Part shown: piece by piece, positions 38,806 through 51,661 of the stretch | Position numbering within the stretch: the stretch's first letter is position 1 | Layout: each line of letters starts with the position of its first letter | Assembly: GCF_965638725.1 (NCBI RefSeq) | Contig: NC_134982.1 | Location: forward strand, 45,803,182-45,867,181 | Source: Aptenodytes patagonicus | Lineage: Eukaryota > Chordata > Aves > Sphenisciformes > Spheniscidae | Direction of reading: 5' to 3' | DNA length: 64,000 nucleotides | Position numbers and translations under genes: made by a program | The notes under the pieces: model-generated | Database searches by the model: none | Told to the model about the DNA's origin: nothing | The model's input: the letters and a program-made list of their open reading frames with translations, nothing else

Positions 38806-38874
38806 CAATTTATCCAGAAACAAGCTCTCAAGTTTGTCCAAGAAGCCTTTTCGCCATCTGGGTTTGTCTGATCT
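38806..38874 (+). CDS. NTRK2: NTRK2 coding exon 4: third leucine-rich repeat
   Basis: This 69-nt exon completes Ile119 and encodes residues 120-141 plus two bases of Leu142. The peptide includes NLSRNKLSSLS and KKPFRHLGLSD. The acceptor is TTTTCCCATAG and the donor GTAAGT. N120-L-S is an N-glycosylation sequon. The N-x-L-x-x-L core followed by F-x-x-L is the last LRR before the C-terminal cap. It is phase 2 at both ends, the third consecutive symmetric LRR exon. Confidence 0.95.
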
Positions 38875-41800
38875 GTAAGTTGTCTTTTCTTAAAATAAAG
38901 TTTATTTTTGGCTGGAATGGAAGAACAAGACTTTGAAGTTTGTTCTGTTGAAGGTAGAGGTCCATCAATGATTAGGAATGAAATTCTGCCAAAGAAAGCA
39001 GCAATGCTGGACACTTAAATACAGAGAGATTTTCATTCCAGGGCTTCAGGAAGGTCACATGTATCTTTTAAAACAATGTAGAGGTAAAAATAGCCTCTTC
39101 CCTTCAGCTTTAAAACATTTTATTGTGAGATTACTTCACAAAAAACTACCGATGTTTGTATTAAATATTTGAGCTAGCGAAAGTACAGCCTTCTACAGAT
39201 CTTCAGATGAAGCCTCTCCCTCATACTCTTATATTGGCCTCACAGCTGCTATGCTTATGGTTGGCTATTAAAGAATATTTTTATTTTCTCAAATTCTTTG
39301 AGTTGCATTATGCTTTATATAATCATTTGGTGATGAAGTACTGGTAAACATATATTTGTTGATTGTTTCAATATTACATTTTTATCCTCTGTTCCATCAA
39401 GCAGAATTTCTGTATTGGTATACATTCCAAAATTTTGGTCATCTTGTGCATTCTTTGCTAATACATGGGACTGCAGAGAGCCTGCAGGAGCTTTGGGAGG
39501 GCTGGGGCTGCAGAGGAGAGGGAGATTGCTCTCCTGGAGCTTAGAGCAGAGTCAGAAGTTGTCCAAAATGCCAGTCCAAGAATTGCAACACCAGCCATGC
39601 AATCCTCGACCTCTTCTGAGGTGAACTTCAGTGTGTGAGAAATGAAATGAGCAAATCCCAGTGCCACAAAAAGAGATTATGCCCCTTGGGTATGTTTTGT
39701 TGATCATTAAGTTGGTATAATCACTTTCTTTACAGGCCAGGGATCATTGCTTACTGGAGTTTTCTTTCATAACTTGGTGGTCTCCGAGCACTCTGATGGA
39801 GAGACTAGCTAGTTGCAGAGCACTCCCATTGTTGTATGCCCTGCATAGGTCTGTTGGTTCTGAAGTCCCTGTTTCTTCATGTGCTGTATCTAGTCCCTGC
39901 CAAAAAGCCATTGTTAGTGTGTACTTGGCTGTAGGTTCTATGTTTTGAAGTTGACATGGCCTCAAAAAAATAGATACAGGACTCAAACCAGCGCACGGTG
40001 TGAAACTTGGGCTTCTCCTAATTTTTCTAAGCAGTTAGTGGAGAAATGGAGTCATCTTTGCCCCTCTCCCTGGATTGCAGAAATGTAAGAGTGGGTATGC
40101 TGTAGCTTAGGAAGCATACAAAAGGAAATTATTGCAATTTTGAAGGCATACTCTGCTCCCAGTTTCTTGGAGTTTGTCTGCTGCCAGTAACAGGTTTATT
40201 CCAAAGCGCAAATCAAGCCACTCTTGAATCTCTCCATCTCAGGTGAACAGCTTCTTTTAGGCTGTGGGTGGAGTGAGTGCTTACAAAGATTTTGAAGGAG
40301 AACAACGTCAATATTGCTGGTCTTTCTGAAGAAGTTGGTTTGCTCCTGGGCAGAAAGAAGTAAAAAAAGATTTGGGACAGAGGGTGAGAGAATCAAATGT
40401 TACAAATATGTGACAGGAATTACGGAAATGAAGTTTAATGAGCTAGGGAATAGCACTTAGAGGCAAAACAACTGGCTGATGTGAATTAGGAGTGAATATA
40501 TTTGTGCTGTTAATACCAGAGTTAAACAGTGGCCATTCAGCATCATGGTAGTAGAAGCAGGGGAAGGGTACTGGGAGTGAGCCAGAGATGGGAAAAATGG
40601 ATGGTGTGAAGGTTAAACTGAGTAGTATTTGAGGTGTGGAGGCTACGTGTGATGGGGGGCAAGGTGAGAGAGAGAGAGAGAGGATACAAAATTGAGGTAG
40701 AGTGTTGCAGGCTTGGGAAAGAGTTGGAGTGTAGGGATAGAAGAACTAAAGGTATGCAAACAGAGATTGCAATGAAGTGAGATAAACAGATAAGGGGGAA
40801 GTGAGGGAAAGAAAGTGGGGGGAAAAAAGCAGAGCCTGAAGGGAGGAAAAACAGTGATAAAATTAGTATCAGTTGAACAATTCTGTTGATAAGTGGCTAA
40901 TACATAGATGGAAAATCAGAAAGAGTAGAGAAAGAAGAATATTGGAAGGGGAATCTGAGAGGAGAATGATGCCATAAATAGCTTTTGAGGAGCTTCCTCT
41001 AAATCTGACAAACAAGTGTCCTGTTGTTGGCATTCTTGTAAATCAAAACATAAAGGGATGAAAAGTTCAGGATAGGGTGAAGTAGGACATATTTACCAGG
41101 TATTGTAGAGAAGGAGATGCTGCTTTGAAAGGCTTCTTCTTTTAGAACAAACTGTATCTGCAGCTGTAAAATTAGAGCAAACAAGATAAAGACACATAAT
41201 TTGCTTTTACTGGGTGATATTTTTTTTCACACAAGTGTATGTGGAAGGCCATCATGCCTGTATCCAGCATCCTGCCTATGATGTGCCTAACTCCCTTGGT
41301 GGGTTTAACATAAAATAAAACAGTGGAAAAAAAGGACTGCTCAACCACTGGCCAAGGGGAATTTCTCTTTTACAGGGAAGTTGTATGATGAAACAGAAGA
41401 TGGGAAGTAAATCTTGCTGTTTTGAAAATGCATGTTGTAGGTTTTGACCCAAGGGATCCTAATGTTCATACTCTGTCTTGCACAAGCAATTCTTGTCCAT
41501 GCTGTGGTGGTGTTAAAGCCCAGCAGATGACTTCTGTGAATACAAATTTCTCCTTCAGAGACTTGCGAGAATGATCCCTGCAGCTGTTAATCCTCAAAGA
41601 ACTGCAGATGGCTTTTGAGGGAACAGGTTACAGCTCTGATAAGCTGAGTTTTTCATGATTTGCACACTTCATGTCCTCAGGAGGCATTTATGAGCATAGA
41701 TTCTGTGAGCAACTTGAATTTGGTTTCTGTACATCGAAAATACCTGTGAAATTTTGTTAAGAACAATTGTTCTCCTTGTAATGACTTGCTTTAAACAGTC

Positions 41801-42647
41801 ACTTGCACATGCTTTATTGGATCTCAGCTATGCCTGTAGGAGAAAAAGTAACACTGGGTCACTTCTTACATAGATATTGGGATGTTTCTGTTCATATTTT
41901 ACTTGGGTGTTATTGCATTACATTGTTGTGTAGTTTTATTAAATTTTAAAACTAGAATTTGGTAAGTTTGCTAACCTGTGGTTTAAATTCCGTGCAGCAT
42001 ACCGTATAGCTAGATGATACATTTCTGTTTCAGGGCCATTTTTTCAGTTAGTGTTTCTCCATGACATTACCTAGGGTTTTACTGTGAAATTTTCTAGAGT
42101 GTTGTAGTGGGTGAATTTTGAAGGTTAGGTAAAATCCTTTTTTATGATCAGAGTTTTTTAGAGCTTGCCTATAATCCATGACTGTTTGACTCTATAAAGG
42201 ATTTACCACCTCACAGCAGTAAACCATTTCTGGCATGATCTTTCTGCGTTAGCTAAGCAGAGAGTCAAGTGTAGAAGAGAGGAATTCTGATCTCTGCATG
42301 ACTGTTATGAAATGGAATGGAGCTTGATGAAAAGCCTAGTTCTCCATGTGCTCGTGATTTACACTGGTGAATTGGAGATAGTAGTTGAGCCCCCTGTGTG
42401 ATCTCTCTGATCTATGACAGTCTGGATTCTTGGTGCAAAGAGAGCTTCATTCTCTACATGGAAACCGTTATCCACTTGCAGCTTGCATTGCACTGAGATT
42501 ACTAAGGTTGCTTTCCTTATCCTTCTTAACTAAAGGGTTCAACTTCTACTTTCACCCAACTGAGTGCTTGGAGTCCCCCTGCCCCCCATTTTTTTCTACA
42601 TGCATGACACATTCTGCATTCTAACTAAATTGGGTTTTTTGCTATAG
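38875..42647 (+). other. NTRK2: NTRK2 intron 4 (3,773 bp)
   Basis: The intron starts GTAAGT and ends TTGCTATAG. It contains a strongly purine-skewed zone at about 40540-40990 with a 17-bp GA run (40666-40682). No exon, gene or identifiable transposon was found. Confidence 0.85.
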
Positions 42648-42802
42648 GATATTGGTGGACAATCCATTCAAGTGTTCCTGTGAAATTATGTGGATCAAGA
42701 AATTTCAAGAGACCAAGTTTTACACAGAAACTCAGGATTTATATTGCATAGATGACAACAATAAGAGGACAGCCTTGCTGGATATGAAGGTCCCGAACTG
42801 CG
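42648..42802 (+). CDS. NTRK2: NTRK2 coding exon 5: LRR C-terminal cysteine cap
   Basis: This 155-nt exon completes Leu142 and encodes residues 143-193 plus the first base of Asp194. It opens ILVDNPFKCSCEIMWIKKFQ, the classic LRR C-terminal flank (N-P-F-x-C-x-C). C151, C153, C175 and C193 are the expected four cap cysteines. The acceptor is GCTATAG and the donor GTAATA, a weaker donor than its neighbours because +5 is T rather than G. The phase changes here from 2 to 1, so skipping this exon alone would break the frame. Confidence 0.95.
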
Positions 42803-45800
42803 GTAATACTCTTTTAACGTAAAATTACTGTTAAATTGTTGTGACATTTGTGACATTGTGACAAAAACAAACGTGTTTTTGCAAGATACCTATCAGGATG
42901 ACAAATGCACTGCTAAAGGAAAAGGTTTCAGTGGAGATATTAACCACTCAGTGGTCTTTCACCCCACATGGAATAATTCTGGGAGCTTCACGTAAAGGTT
43001 TTTTTTTAGCTTGATCCGTTAAGAATGTGGCATTGTTCAAGTGCAGAAAAACAGAACACCAATTATAGATAACACACAAGAATTATATAAAATGCATGTG
43101 CCTTTGTTAAACTAAATACTAGTGCTTCCAAGCTCAACAGACACAAAATTTTACCTCCTTGAATTTTTTTTCAGGTATTTATGGTTAGTGAAGTCTTTAT
43201 TTTCCTTCAAAAATACAAACTCTAGTGCTGGGACCATAGAAAGAAAATTCAGAACAACTGCCTGCTAGTAGAGACAAATTAGCAATAGCTCTGTTCTTCA
43301 CACAGATAAAACTCGACTGAGTTCACTTGTAAAGGCTATGCAAAAGAGTCATAACAAACTTAGGTCTGTAGCATTTTGCAGCATACTGTTTTCAGTTAGC
43401 TTATACGGATCTGGAGATAGTGGAAAAATGACGAAACAATAAGGCTTTTTTTGTATACAACTTTGCTGCCTGTATATGGTCCTGGGACAGCTGGTGAAAG
43501 GTTTCACCCACTAGTTGAAGAGATTTCTCCTCCTCTATGTATGAGGAGCAGAGGCCGGGTGTTTCTGGCACGACATGAGACCTGCTGGAGTCTGGAGTTT
43601 GCTTTGCAGAGTGGGGATCTGGGGTGCCTAGCAGCAGGCAGGCAAGAAGGAAAGGGAGCGGGGTTATCCTCATGGAGGGCTGATTTGGACTGGGAAAGCT
43701 GTAAGTGAAGGTGAATAGCAGGAGGAACACAAAAATGATACCTTTTCTCCTTCCACCTTTGCTCATTGAGTGTCCTTTTCTCCACTGCCTCTATGGAGGG
43801 TGTGACACCCTCTGATAGCAGCTGCCAGCGAGGAACAGCCGTGGAGGGGAGCTGCTGCGGACCCAACATGTGCGGTGTTTAATGGCAGTAATGCATTTTA
43901 TGGCCATGTATCATGCTGTTGGTCTTGTGCCCAGCTTCCTGCTGGGACCAGTCGTGGTACTGTATTCACGACAAAAATGATGCTAGTGTCTGGTGCGATC
44001 AAAAAAAAAAAAATCTTGACTAAAATACTTGCCATGACAAGGGAAGGTGGTACTTCCAACTAAAGGAGGAAGAGGAGGAGGAAACGTGAGTATATATGAC
44101 ATTCAAATTGGAATTTGCAGTTTGTGGAATTTGCATATGGGAAACGTGCATTTTGCTGAAGATCTGTGTGGATGTTAGCACATGCCTGCAAATTATTTAT
44201 GTTAGTTTACAGGGTCCAAATATGACTAAACTTTACATACTTGGTTTTTTTCCTTTTTGTTTTTCTTCTCTTTTAGTGGGTCTTTCCCCTTAATTTATGG
44301 TTTTCAAAATGAACCAATGTAGGACATAAGTTTTTAATAAAGATGATGACACAGCCTTTTCCTCGGCACAGAATAGAGAATTCCGGGTAAAGAGGAATGA
44401 CCATCTTGGTGAGCATGGGCTGTGTTCTGGAAGATACCTGAAAGATCCAATGCATGGCTCTTGCTTTTTTTCTGTGTTTAAAACAACAAGACTTAATTTC
44501 AAAAAAACCCACTGATGAAGCTGGTTTATTTAATTTCCAGAATTTTCTGAGAGGCTAATAGGTAGAACTGAAATAGAAGAATTCAGCTTTTGACACATGT
44601 GAACTTTTTTTCCTGTGAACTGCGTGACCTTTTTAGCTCCTTTTGATGTCAAGAGAAATTTTTGGACGTGCAGGTCTTTGAATTTTATTAATAAAATATA
44701 TTCTAATTTTCTCTGCTAATGAAATGGTATCATCCCATCTCTCTGGTTCGTTAATTTTTTTTGATTTAGAAACTAAGCAAACATGCTCTCTTCTTTGTGT
44801 GCGGGTGTTATTAATTACTTCATAATATTATAGTAAGTGGCCTGTACAATATGTGGTAAATGTCTTGGTAATAGGACGTGTCGCTACTGTGTGCTGTTAA
44901 TAAATCTCTTGCTGGGAAGTTGGAAGAGGCCACTGTGGTTTCTTGATCATAAGGCTTTGGTTTGTAGATAATTGATGTGAAAATTAGCAAAGTTCTGTGG
45001 TACTTTACTTATTGTTTATATGGTGGAAGTGTTCATTAATGTGCTGATTAAAGGCTGGTTGCAATTTAGATGCCATCAGCTTTGTGATTTCTTGAGGTTT
45101 AAAGTCAGGTATACTCACTATGTAGAAGATCCCTTCCAGCTGCAATATTAAAAGTGTCAATCAATTGTTACGATGTTTACAGAATTGTTATTCAACTGCA
45201 TTTGAAATGTATTTATGTATGATGAAAATTGTCAGATTCTTTTAAGTTTTAAATTCACACTTAATTACTATGTCAAAGGTTTTCAAGTTGCATCTACCAC
45301 AATAGTGTTAGTAGAGCCTTCTGTGTAGAGGAATGGTGGTGTTTAGTTTTGCCATTTTCACAGCATTTGCTGGTTGTCTGTACAACATGGACAGCATCAC
45401 CACCAAGGCCATCCTCTTTATTTTGTTTCCACCCAATAAATAGCATTAGAAAATCAAGAAAGAGAATTAAATAAGTAAACACTTTGTTCTTACTACTACT
45501 TCTGTAAGCTCTGGCAGCGATAGCCAATGGTGTATTAAGTCCTTGGAAGCGAGGCGTGTCTTATGCCTGGGGTAAGGTCACTCAAAAGTACATCAGTCTG
45601 CAGATCACCTGGATCTCACTGAATGCCAAGGAGGCAAGACCATGTCTTTGGGACTGGTTATTAAGGTGTTGGTTGCTCCCTGTGGTAGGCATTCAATTAC
45701 TCAGCTGTTGTCGTTGAACTCACTGATACTGAAAGAAGTCTTTGTTTCTTGTGGTATTTTGGGGAGAGGCCTGGCTTCTACGGCTGTCTCTGCAGTCCCG

Positions 45801-48800
45801 TGTAGATTTTTTGTTGCTCTGGATCTCAATCTGGTAATGGCATTTTGCCTTCTCTGGGCAATTTAGTTAATCAGATTGTTTTATATGTGCTGGTGTGGTG
45901 CTTGATCTGGCTTTCAGTTTTGCTTACTGTCCCAGCTTTGTATGCTTATTTATCATATATTGTTTCTGCGGATGTCTTCTTTCTTGTCATTGGTCATGCA
46001 TGCTAGCTGAGGTCTACTGAACAAAGTAGCAAATTAGTCTCATGTACTAATTGTACATACAACAAACATATGTTCAGACTGAATGTTGGTTTACATATGC
46101 AGCCAGTCAGTGGAAATGTTGTCTGATCTGAGAACTATGGGATTTTATGAATTCTAACATTTTTTGTCTGTCTCGCCCCTTCCGCATGAAGTACCATGGT
46201 ATTGCTCTTAGTGCTGCTTCTTGTGTATGACTGACAAAATTTTAGAAATCGTCGTAATGTAGAATTACAACCTAAGGAGACAGGTTGCCCATTTCTTGCT
46301 CCGTTGGGAAAGCCATGAATGTTTAGAGGCAATTGTTGAGATGACTACAAATGGACTGGACTGGACCTGGCTTCATTTCAGCCTCTTTCTCGTGATAGAT
46401 TTTTGTCCTAGAGGTAAATAAGTAAATGGTAATATCAGACTGGAGGCAGGTGGTTATAAATTCTAAGGGGGTAAAAAGGCAAACTGAAGGATTGACGTGT
46501 TTATTTCTTTGAATTTACAGAAAAGATCTGTCGTATTAGTGAGTCAATAAAATAAGCATTAGATGTTAGGCAATCACAGTACAAGCAGTCTAAAACCACA
46601 AGCAAGGGCATAATCCAGTGGGTGTTGACATTTCTTTCCATTATCAGCCAGACTTCACAGATAAGACTATCAGAAGGAGAACATTACAGGCAGAATGAAG
46701 TGTGTTTAAAAAAAGCCTTAAACTTTCTCCGTGTTTACCTTTCAGAATATTCATGGGTTCTCTAGTCTGTGTTGTTTATTTTGGCTCAAGAACTAGATGT
46801 TATGCATGATGTATGGTGGCAAACTGTTCTTATTTTCTCTGTAAGAGTTTTAATTCTTATCTGTGTTCATGGGCTGCATGAAAAATGTTTTTTATGAGAG
46901 TTTTGACAGTAATGGGGTTTCACTGTTGCTCCAAAGTTGAGTTAGAATTTTCCAAACTTAATTAAAACAATTTTCATTATTTCAGCTTTTAAGTGAAAAT
47001 AACTAGTAATTTCTGGATGTTTGAAAAGGCAACAGGAATCTCATTTTCAAAAACATGTGCATAACGTCCTTGTGAGCATGCAGACTTTTATCTGTCCATG
47101 AAGCAACCAGTAACTTTCATACAGATGTCTAGACATATGATACGTAAATCAGGGCTTGTGAATGATCATAGCTGAGTGTATGTGATATACATGAATGTCT
47201 CATATTTAAAAAAAAAAAAGCAGAATTTTGTTTTGTAATTCTGATTCAATTTCTGCTTTAACTGGAATGAAGCAAGGTTAGAAAGAATACAAAGCAGGTT
47301 AGAAATAGAAAGAAGTAAGGCACTATCTAGGGGAAGGAAATGTGTCTTGATCACTCAAGTATTGTTCCTGAACTCAGTGCATTGTGCAGGTTTGCAGAGG
47401 TACTCCCTATGCCTGACTTGACGCATTTGCATAAGCGTGGAGCACTGATCTACTGAGGGAGAACAGCTATCTGACTGTTGGCTGGCGGTATTCTTTCTTA
47501 GCTCTTACGATGTAACTAGGTGAAGACGGATGACTAAATAGCTGTATTCTGAAGTCTAAAGAAAGTACTTTTTTCACTTTAAAAGTGGAGACATTTCATG
47601 AAGGCATCCCTTCAGCCGTATACTTGGTATCAAGAGTGAAACCCATCATTTTAGTCGTTTATGTAGTTCTCTGAAAATGTTCCTGTTTCAGGATCACGTT
47701 TATCATGGTGCGATATTTGAACAGGTCGGCGTTATTTTCAGTATTTTCTGGACACACATGAAATTCCCCAGATAAAGATACAGGAATTACAACTGCATTA
47801 CATGCACTTAGTGAATAAGAAGCCATTTGTTAGAAGTTTGCATAAGCTGGTTTAGGCCTCATTAACTTGCATTACAAAGGCTGTTTAGCTCTTGGTTCAT
47901 CTGTTAGGCTTGTGGCTGCTGTATTCAGCCCAACTGCACTGAATGTGTTTGGTTTTCTTTTGAAAGTTGTTGTGGATAAACTGAAGCTTAAATACCAGTT
48001 AAAAACAATTTCTCCAGATGTAATTTAATTTCCTTAACCATTCAGGGAATTTAAGAGAAAACATGGCTGGGTACCTTCAGGAGACTGCTAGCAAGGGAAC
48101 TGTTCATGGGGTTGATAGCCTCTATAGAAACGTACAGTCTGAAAATTCTTGCAGACAAACTGTTGATATTAATACTGGGGATGAGGTCAATTAAACGATT
48201 CACGTGCTGCAAGATCCTTTCTTATTCAGCACCTTCCTACTAGAACCCAGGTCAGGCCTAAGGACCTTAAGAGAAAGGTCCTGGGCAGAAGTTAAGGAGC
48301 TGATGTAAACCTTGGAAACATAAGCCCTTCATCTGGTGTGAAATGTCAGCAGCAACCTTCAAAGCTTCTGTACAGGTTGACTGCAGAAGACAGCTTGCTG
48401 TCCAAGTGAATTTGTGCTGGTGCATGGCTGTTGGTGGTTTTTGCCTGCATGGTGTTCATGACAGCCTTTGAAGCCCTGGATGGGATGACAGTTCTGCAGA
48501 GATTGGGTTTGTTGCTGTAATCGTGAAGATGAGTTAGCAAGTTTTGTGGTCTTTGCTGCAGCACACGCTGGCTCTACTTACAGAAGTTTGCTTCTAGTGA
48601 TAATATCAGTTAAGCAGAGAGCGATGGAGTGTTTAAAGGCAAAGTAAGGGTGTATTGGCTCTGGAAAAGCATACTTTAAAGCCTCATCATCTTCCGGTAG
48701 AGGCTGTACTTGTTTAATTATTTTCTGTAAAGGTTCCCAGCTGAATGTGACAATCAGGCGTGTCATGATTGGAGGCAGATTTCTTTCAGTATTTTAAAAT

Positions 48801-49180
48801 ATTTGGGTGGCTCAGTGAGCTGCCACATCACTCATTCTGCTTCCCAACAGGAAGACGTTCCTCCATAGACTAACGAGGTGGGTGTTGTGAATGTCAGATC
48901 TGGCGCGGTAAGAAAATGAGAGTTGGACTTCTAAGAAGGTATGCTGAAAGCAGCAAGCACATGTAGCAAGAAGAGGTCCGAAAAGAGCTTGTTTAGTGTG
49001 CATATGCCTTCCAACTGCTCATTAGGAAATGCTGAAGGCATGGGAAAGTCCTAAACTCTGGTCTGAATGATTCTCCTCAGGGCTTTGGCAAGGAGCCCTC
49101 TACGTTTGGACTCAGTCTCTCCCAATGGTAGGAATTTGTGCTTTTCCTTTCAAAAGGGCATAACAAGAGCTGCTCCTTTT

Positions 49181-49208
49181 TTTTTTTTTTTAATATTAAA
49201 AAAAAAAA
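49181..49208. repeat. 28-bp loop-free T/A palindrome
   Basis: A T run (15 T from 49177), the palindrome AATATT, and an A run to 49208 together make 14-bp arms with no spacer. It can form a hairpin or cruciform. In RNA it would be a U-rich/A-rich stem. Confidence 0.85.
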
Positions 49209-51211
49209 GTAGTGGCTACAGGAGGAGATTTTGTCATCCTTCTCTGGATTCAAGTTCAGTTCAGGAATCTAACCTACAACTTTGGGGATAATGTCCTCAC
49301 CACCAACCTGTAGAGTGTTTGAGACTATTCTAGCTTAACCCTGTCAGACCTGTGCAAAATACCATGGTCATTGTGGAAAACACCCGTCAAGATTTGTTTT
49401 GCCACATGGTGAGCATATCTATTCAGTGGTTATTCAGTGCTCTATTCAATGGCTTTATATTCTCCTAAAGAGTTGAAGAGGTTTTGATCTGGGACAGTTT
49501 CTTTAATTTACATTAACACCCAGTGGGCAGAGTGTGGAAATATGCTGGGGAAAAGGATCATGATCCAGGATTCCTTTTCCTCTTTCCCCCTTACAGCTTT
49601 CAGATTAGTGCCTTTACTTTTAATTTTAATCCAAGGGAAATTTCAAGTTTTGTTGTGTGTGATGGCAAAGTTACAGTGGAGAAAGAGAAAGTAATGCCTG
49701 GTGGTTAGAGCAGTGAAATGAGAAGTTGCAGGCTTCTCTTCCCTGTAGCTGGAGAGGAAAGTGATCTTTGGGCTCCAGAAAAAAGAAGATATATGAGAGA
49801 AGATAATTTTTTAAAATGTTCCTTATTTCTGCTAATTCTGTATTTTATTTGCCTAACATATTTTTTTATTTTCATTGAATATGGTTGTCATCTTGGAATA
49901 ACTTCTTTGAGATTTCTGCAATGACCTCTATGTATTGAGCATTTTGATTTTGTCGTTGTGATACAATAGGAAATGGAAACAATGATTTAGGTTTCTTTAA
50001 TTCATGTTTTGCATGTAAACTTTTGGGGTATCCTGTTTATAGTGCTCTTAAGATGCAGCCAGGCTGATTTTTGGCCCTGTCGTTATGCAGACTTCAGTGG
50101 AAACATGCCCACTTAGCCCATGGCTGAAATTTGGCTCAGAGCTTGTTGGCTGCAGACAGTTGCTAAGTGAAACACAGGAGGTGTATTACATATCCAACAG
50201 CTCCTAGCTTTTTAGCTAGAATTACTAGAAAGTTTTTTGCTTTGTTTTTTAAACCCATAAAAGCCCATAGGAAGAGGCGATTGGAATTTGTAAACATTCC
50301 TGTATTTTCAAACAAGGCAGAATTTTAATAGAATTATATAAGAAAAGTCTGTTTTTCTTACATCTTACATTGATACAACCTGTTCAGAGCCAGTAAGACC
50401 TCTGAAATTTGCAGATCCATGTGCACAGTTCTTAGCAAATTGCATTGTCAACCATCCTGTTTGGAGGTTCCAGACAGTACAAGTAATGGGTGTTACCAGG
50501 CTGTACTGTAGTGCTGTAATTAGTTGTATGTTTTCTCCCTAGAGAGAAAAAGCAAAATGAGGGGAGCCAAGAACCTTGGGCTGTATTCAAATCTTACGTA
50601 AGGCAAGCAGTCTGGATTTGGGCCACTGTATCTTAAGAATTACAGGGAATATTTTATAAATCAGTGGTTCTGGTAGTCTGCCTTTACATGGTTCAGTCTG
50701 ATAGATGGTTGCTGGCTCAGCATCAATTTAATCATTCTGGGTCTGATATATTTATTAAAAAGATGATTAAGGATTTCAGGTAAGGATTAAAATGACCTCA
50801 TTAAAATTCAGATGCAGTTGACGTGTTTTGAGAAAAAAATTGTCAATTTTTTCTTGGTAACTGCTTGTTCTTATCACAGAACAGGTTGACCTGCAAAACT
50901 GTGCCAAGTAAAAAAGAGATGTTGTGGGCCGCATTGAAAACCATTTAGTGACACTGCATCATGGCTAGATTCCTGGGAGTTTGTCGACAGTCTGATGAAA
51001 ATCAGGGGCTTGGTGTGCAAGGATGGCATAAATGAATGCAATATTGGATTTATGGTATTCTCTCAGGTGCTCATTTCTTCATCATGTCATTTCTTAGGTA
51101 TTAGTGAGGCTAATTGACCATATTGAGAGAATTTTTTGGTGAAGGTTTTTGAGCAGCTGAACAAATCCCAGAACTGAACAGATGAAAGTTGAAGCTGAAA
51201 AAATCAATCTG

Positions 51212-51661
51212 GAATCATAGAATCATAGAATAGTTTAGGTTGGAAGGGACCTTTAAAGGTCATCTAGTCCAACCCCCCTGCCATGGGCAGGGACATCTTC
51301 AACTAGATCAGGTTGCTCAGAGCCCCGTCCAACCTGACCTTGAATGTTTCCAGAGACAGGGCATCCACCACCTCTCTGGGCAACCTGTGCCCGTGTTTCA
51401 CCACCCTCAGTGTAAAAAATTCCTTCCTTATATCTAGTCTAAATCTACCCCCTTTAGTCTAAAGCCATTCCCCCTTGTTCAGTTGCAACAGGCCCTGCTA
51501 AAAAGTTTGCCTCCATCTTTTTTATAAGCCCTCTTTAAGCACTGATAGGCTACGATAAGGTCTCCCTGAAGCCTTCTCTTCTCTAGGCTGAACAACCCCA
51601 ACTCTCTCAGCCTTTCTTCACAGGAGAAGTGTTCCATCCCCCTGATCATTTTTGTGACTAA
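51212..51661 (-). mobile_element. CR1 LINE 3' end, antisense, about 450 bp
   Basis: The left edge reads GAATCATAGAATCATAGAAT, the reverse complement of the CR1 terminal ATTCTATG-type repeats. GGTTGGAAGGGACC and CATCTAGTCCAACCCC follow, the most recognisable block of avian CR1 3' ends. Further matches continue through CACCACCTCTCTGGGCAACC, AAGCCTTCTCTTCTCTAGGC and CTCAGCCTTTCTTCACAGGA. The element lies on the minus strand and is 5'-truncated, as most CR1 copies are. No target duplication is expected or seen. Confidence 0.93.

Noticed and set aside
43401..43869. Overlapping 121-codon minus-strand frames in intron 5
   Set aside because: They lie in two different frames over the same DNA with no domain, which is typical of chance.
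51240..51437. 65-codon frame in intron 5
   Set aside because: It lies entirely inside the antisense CR1 3' end, in non-coding orientation.
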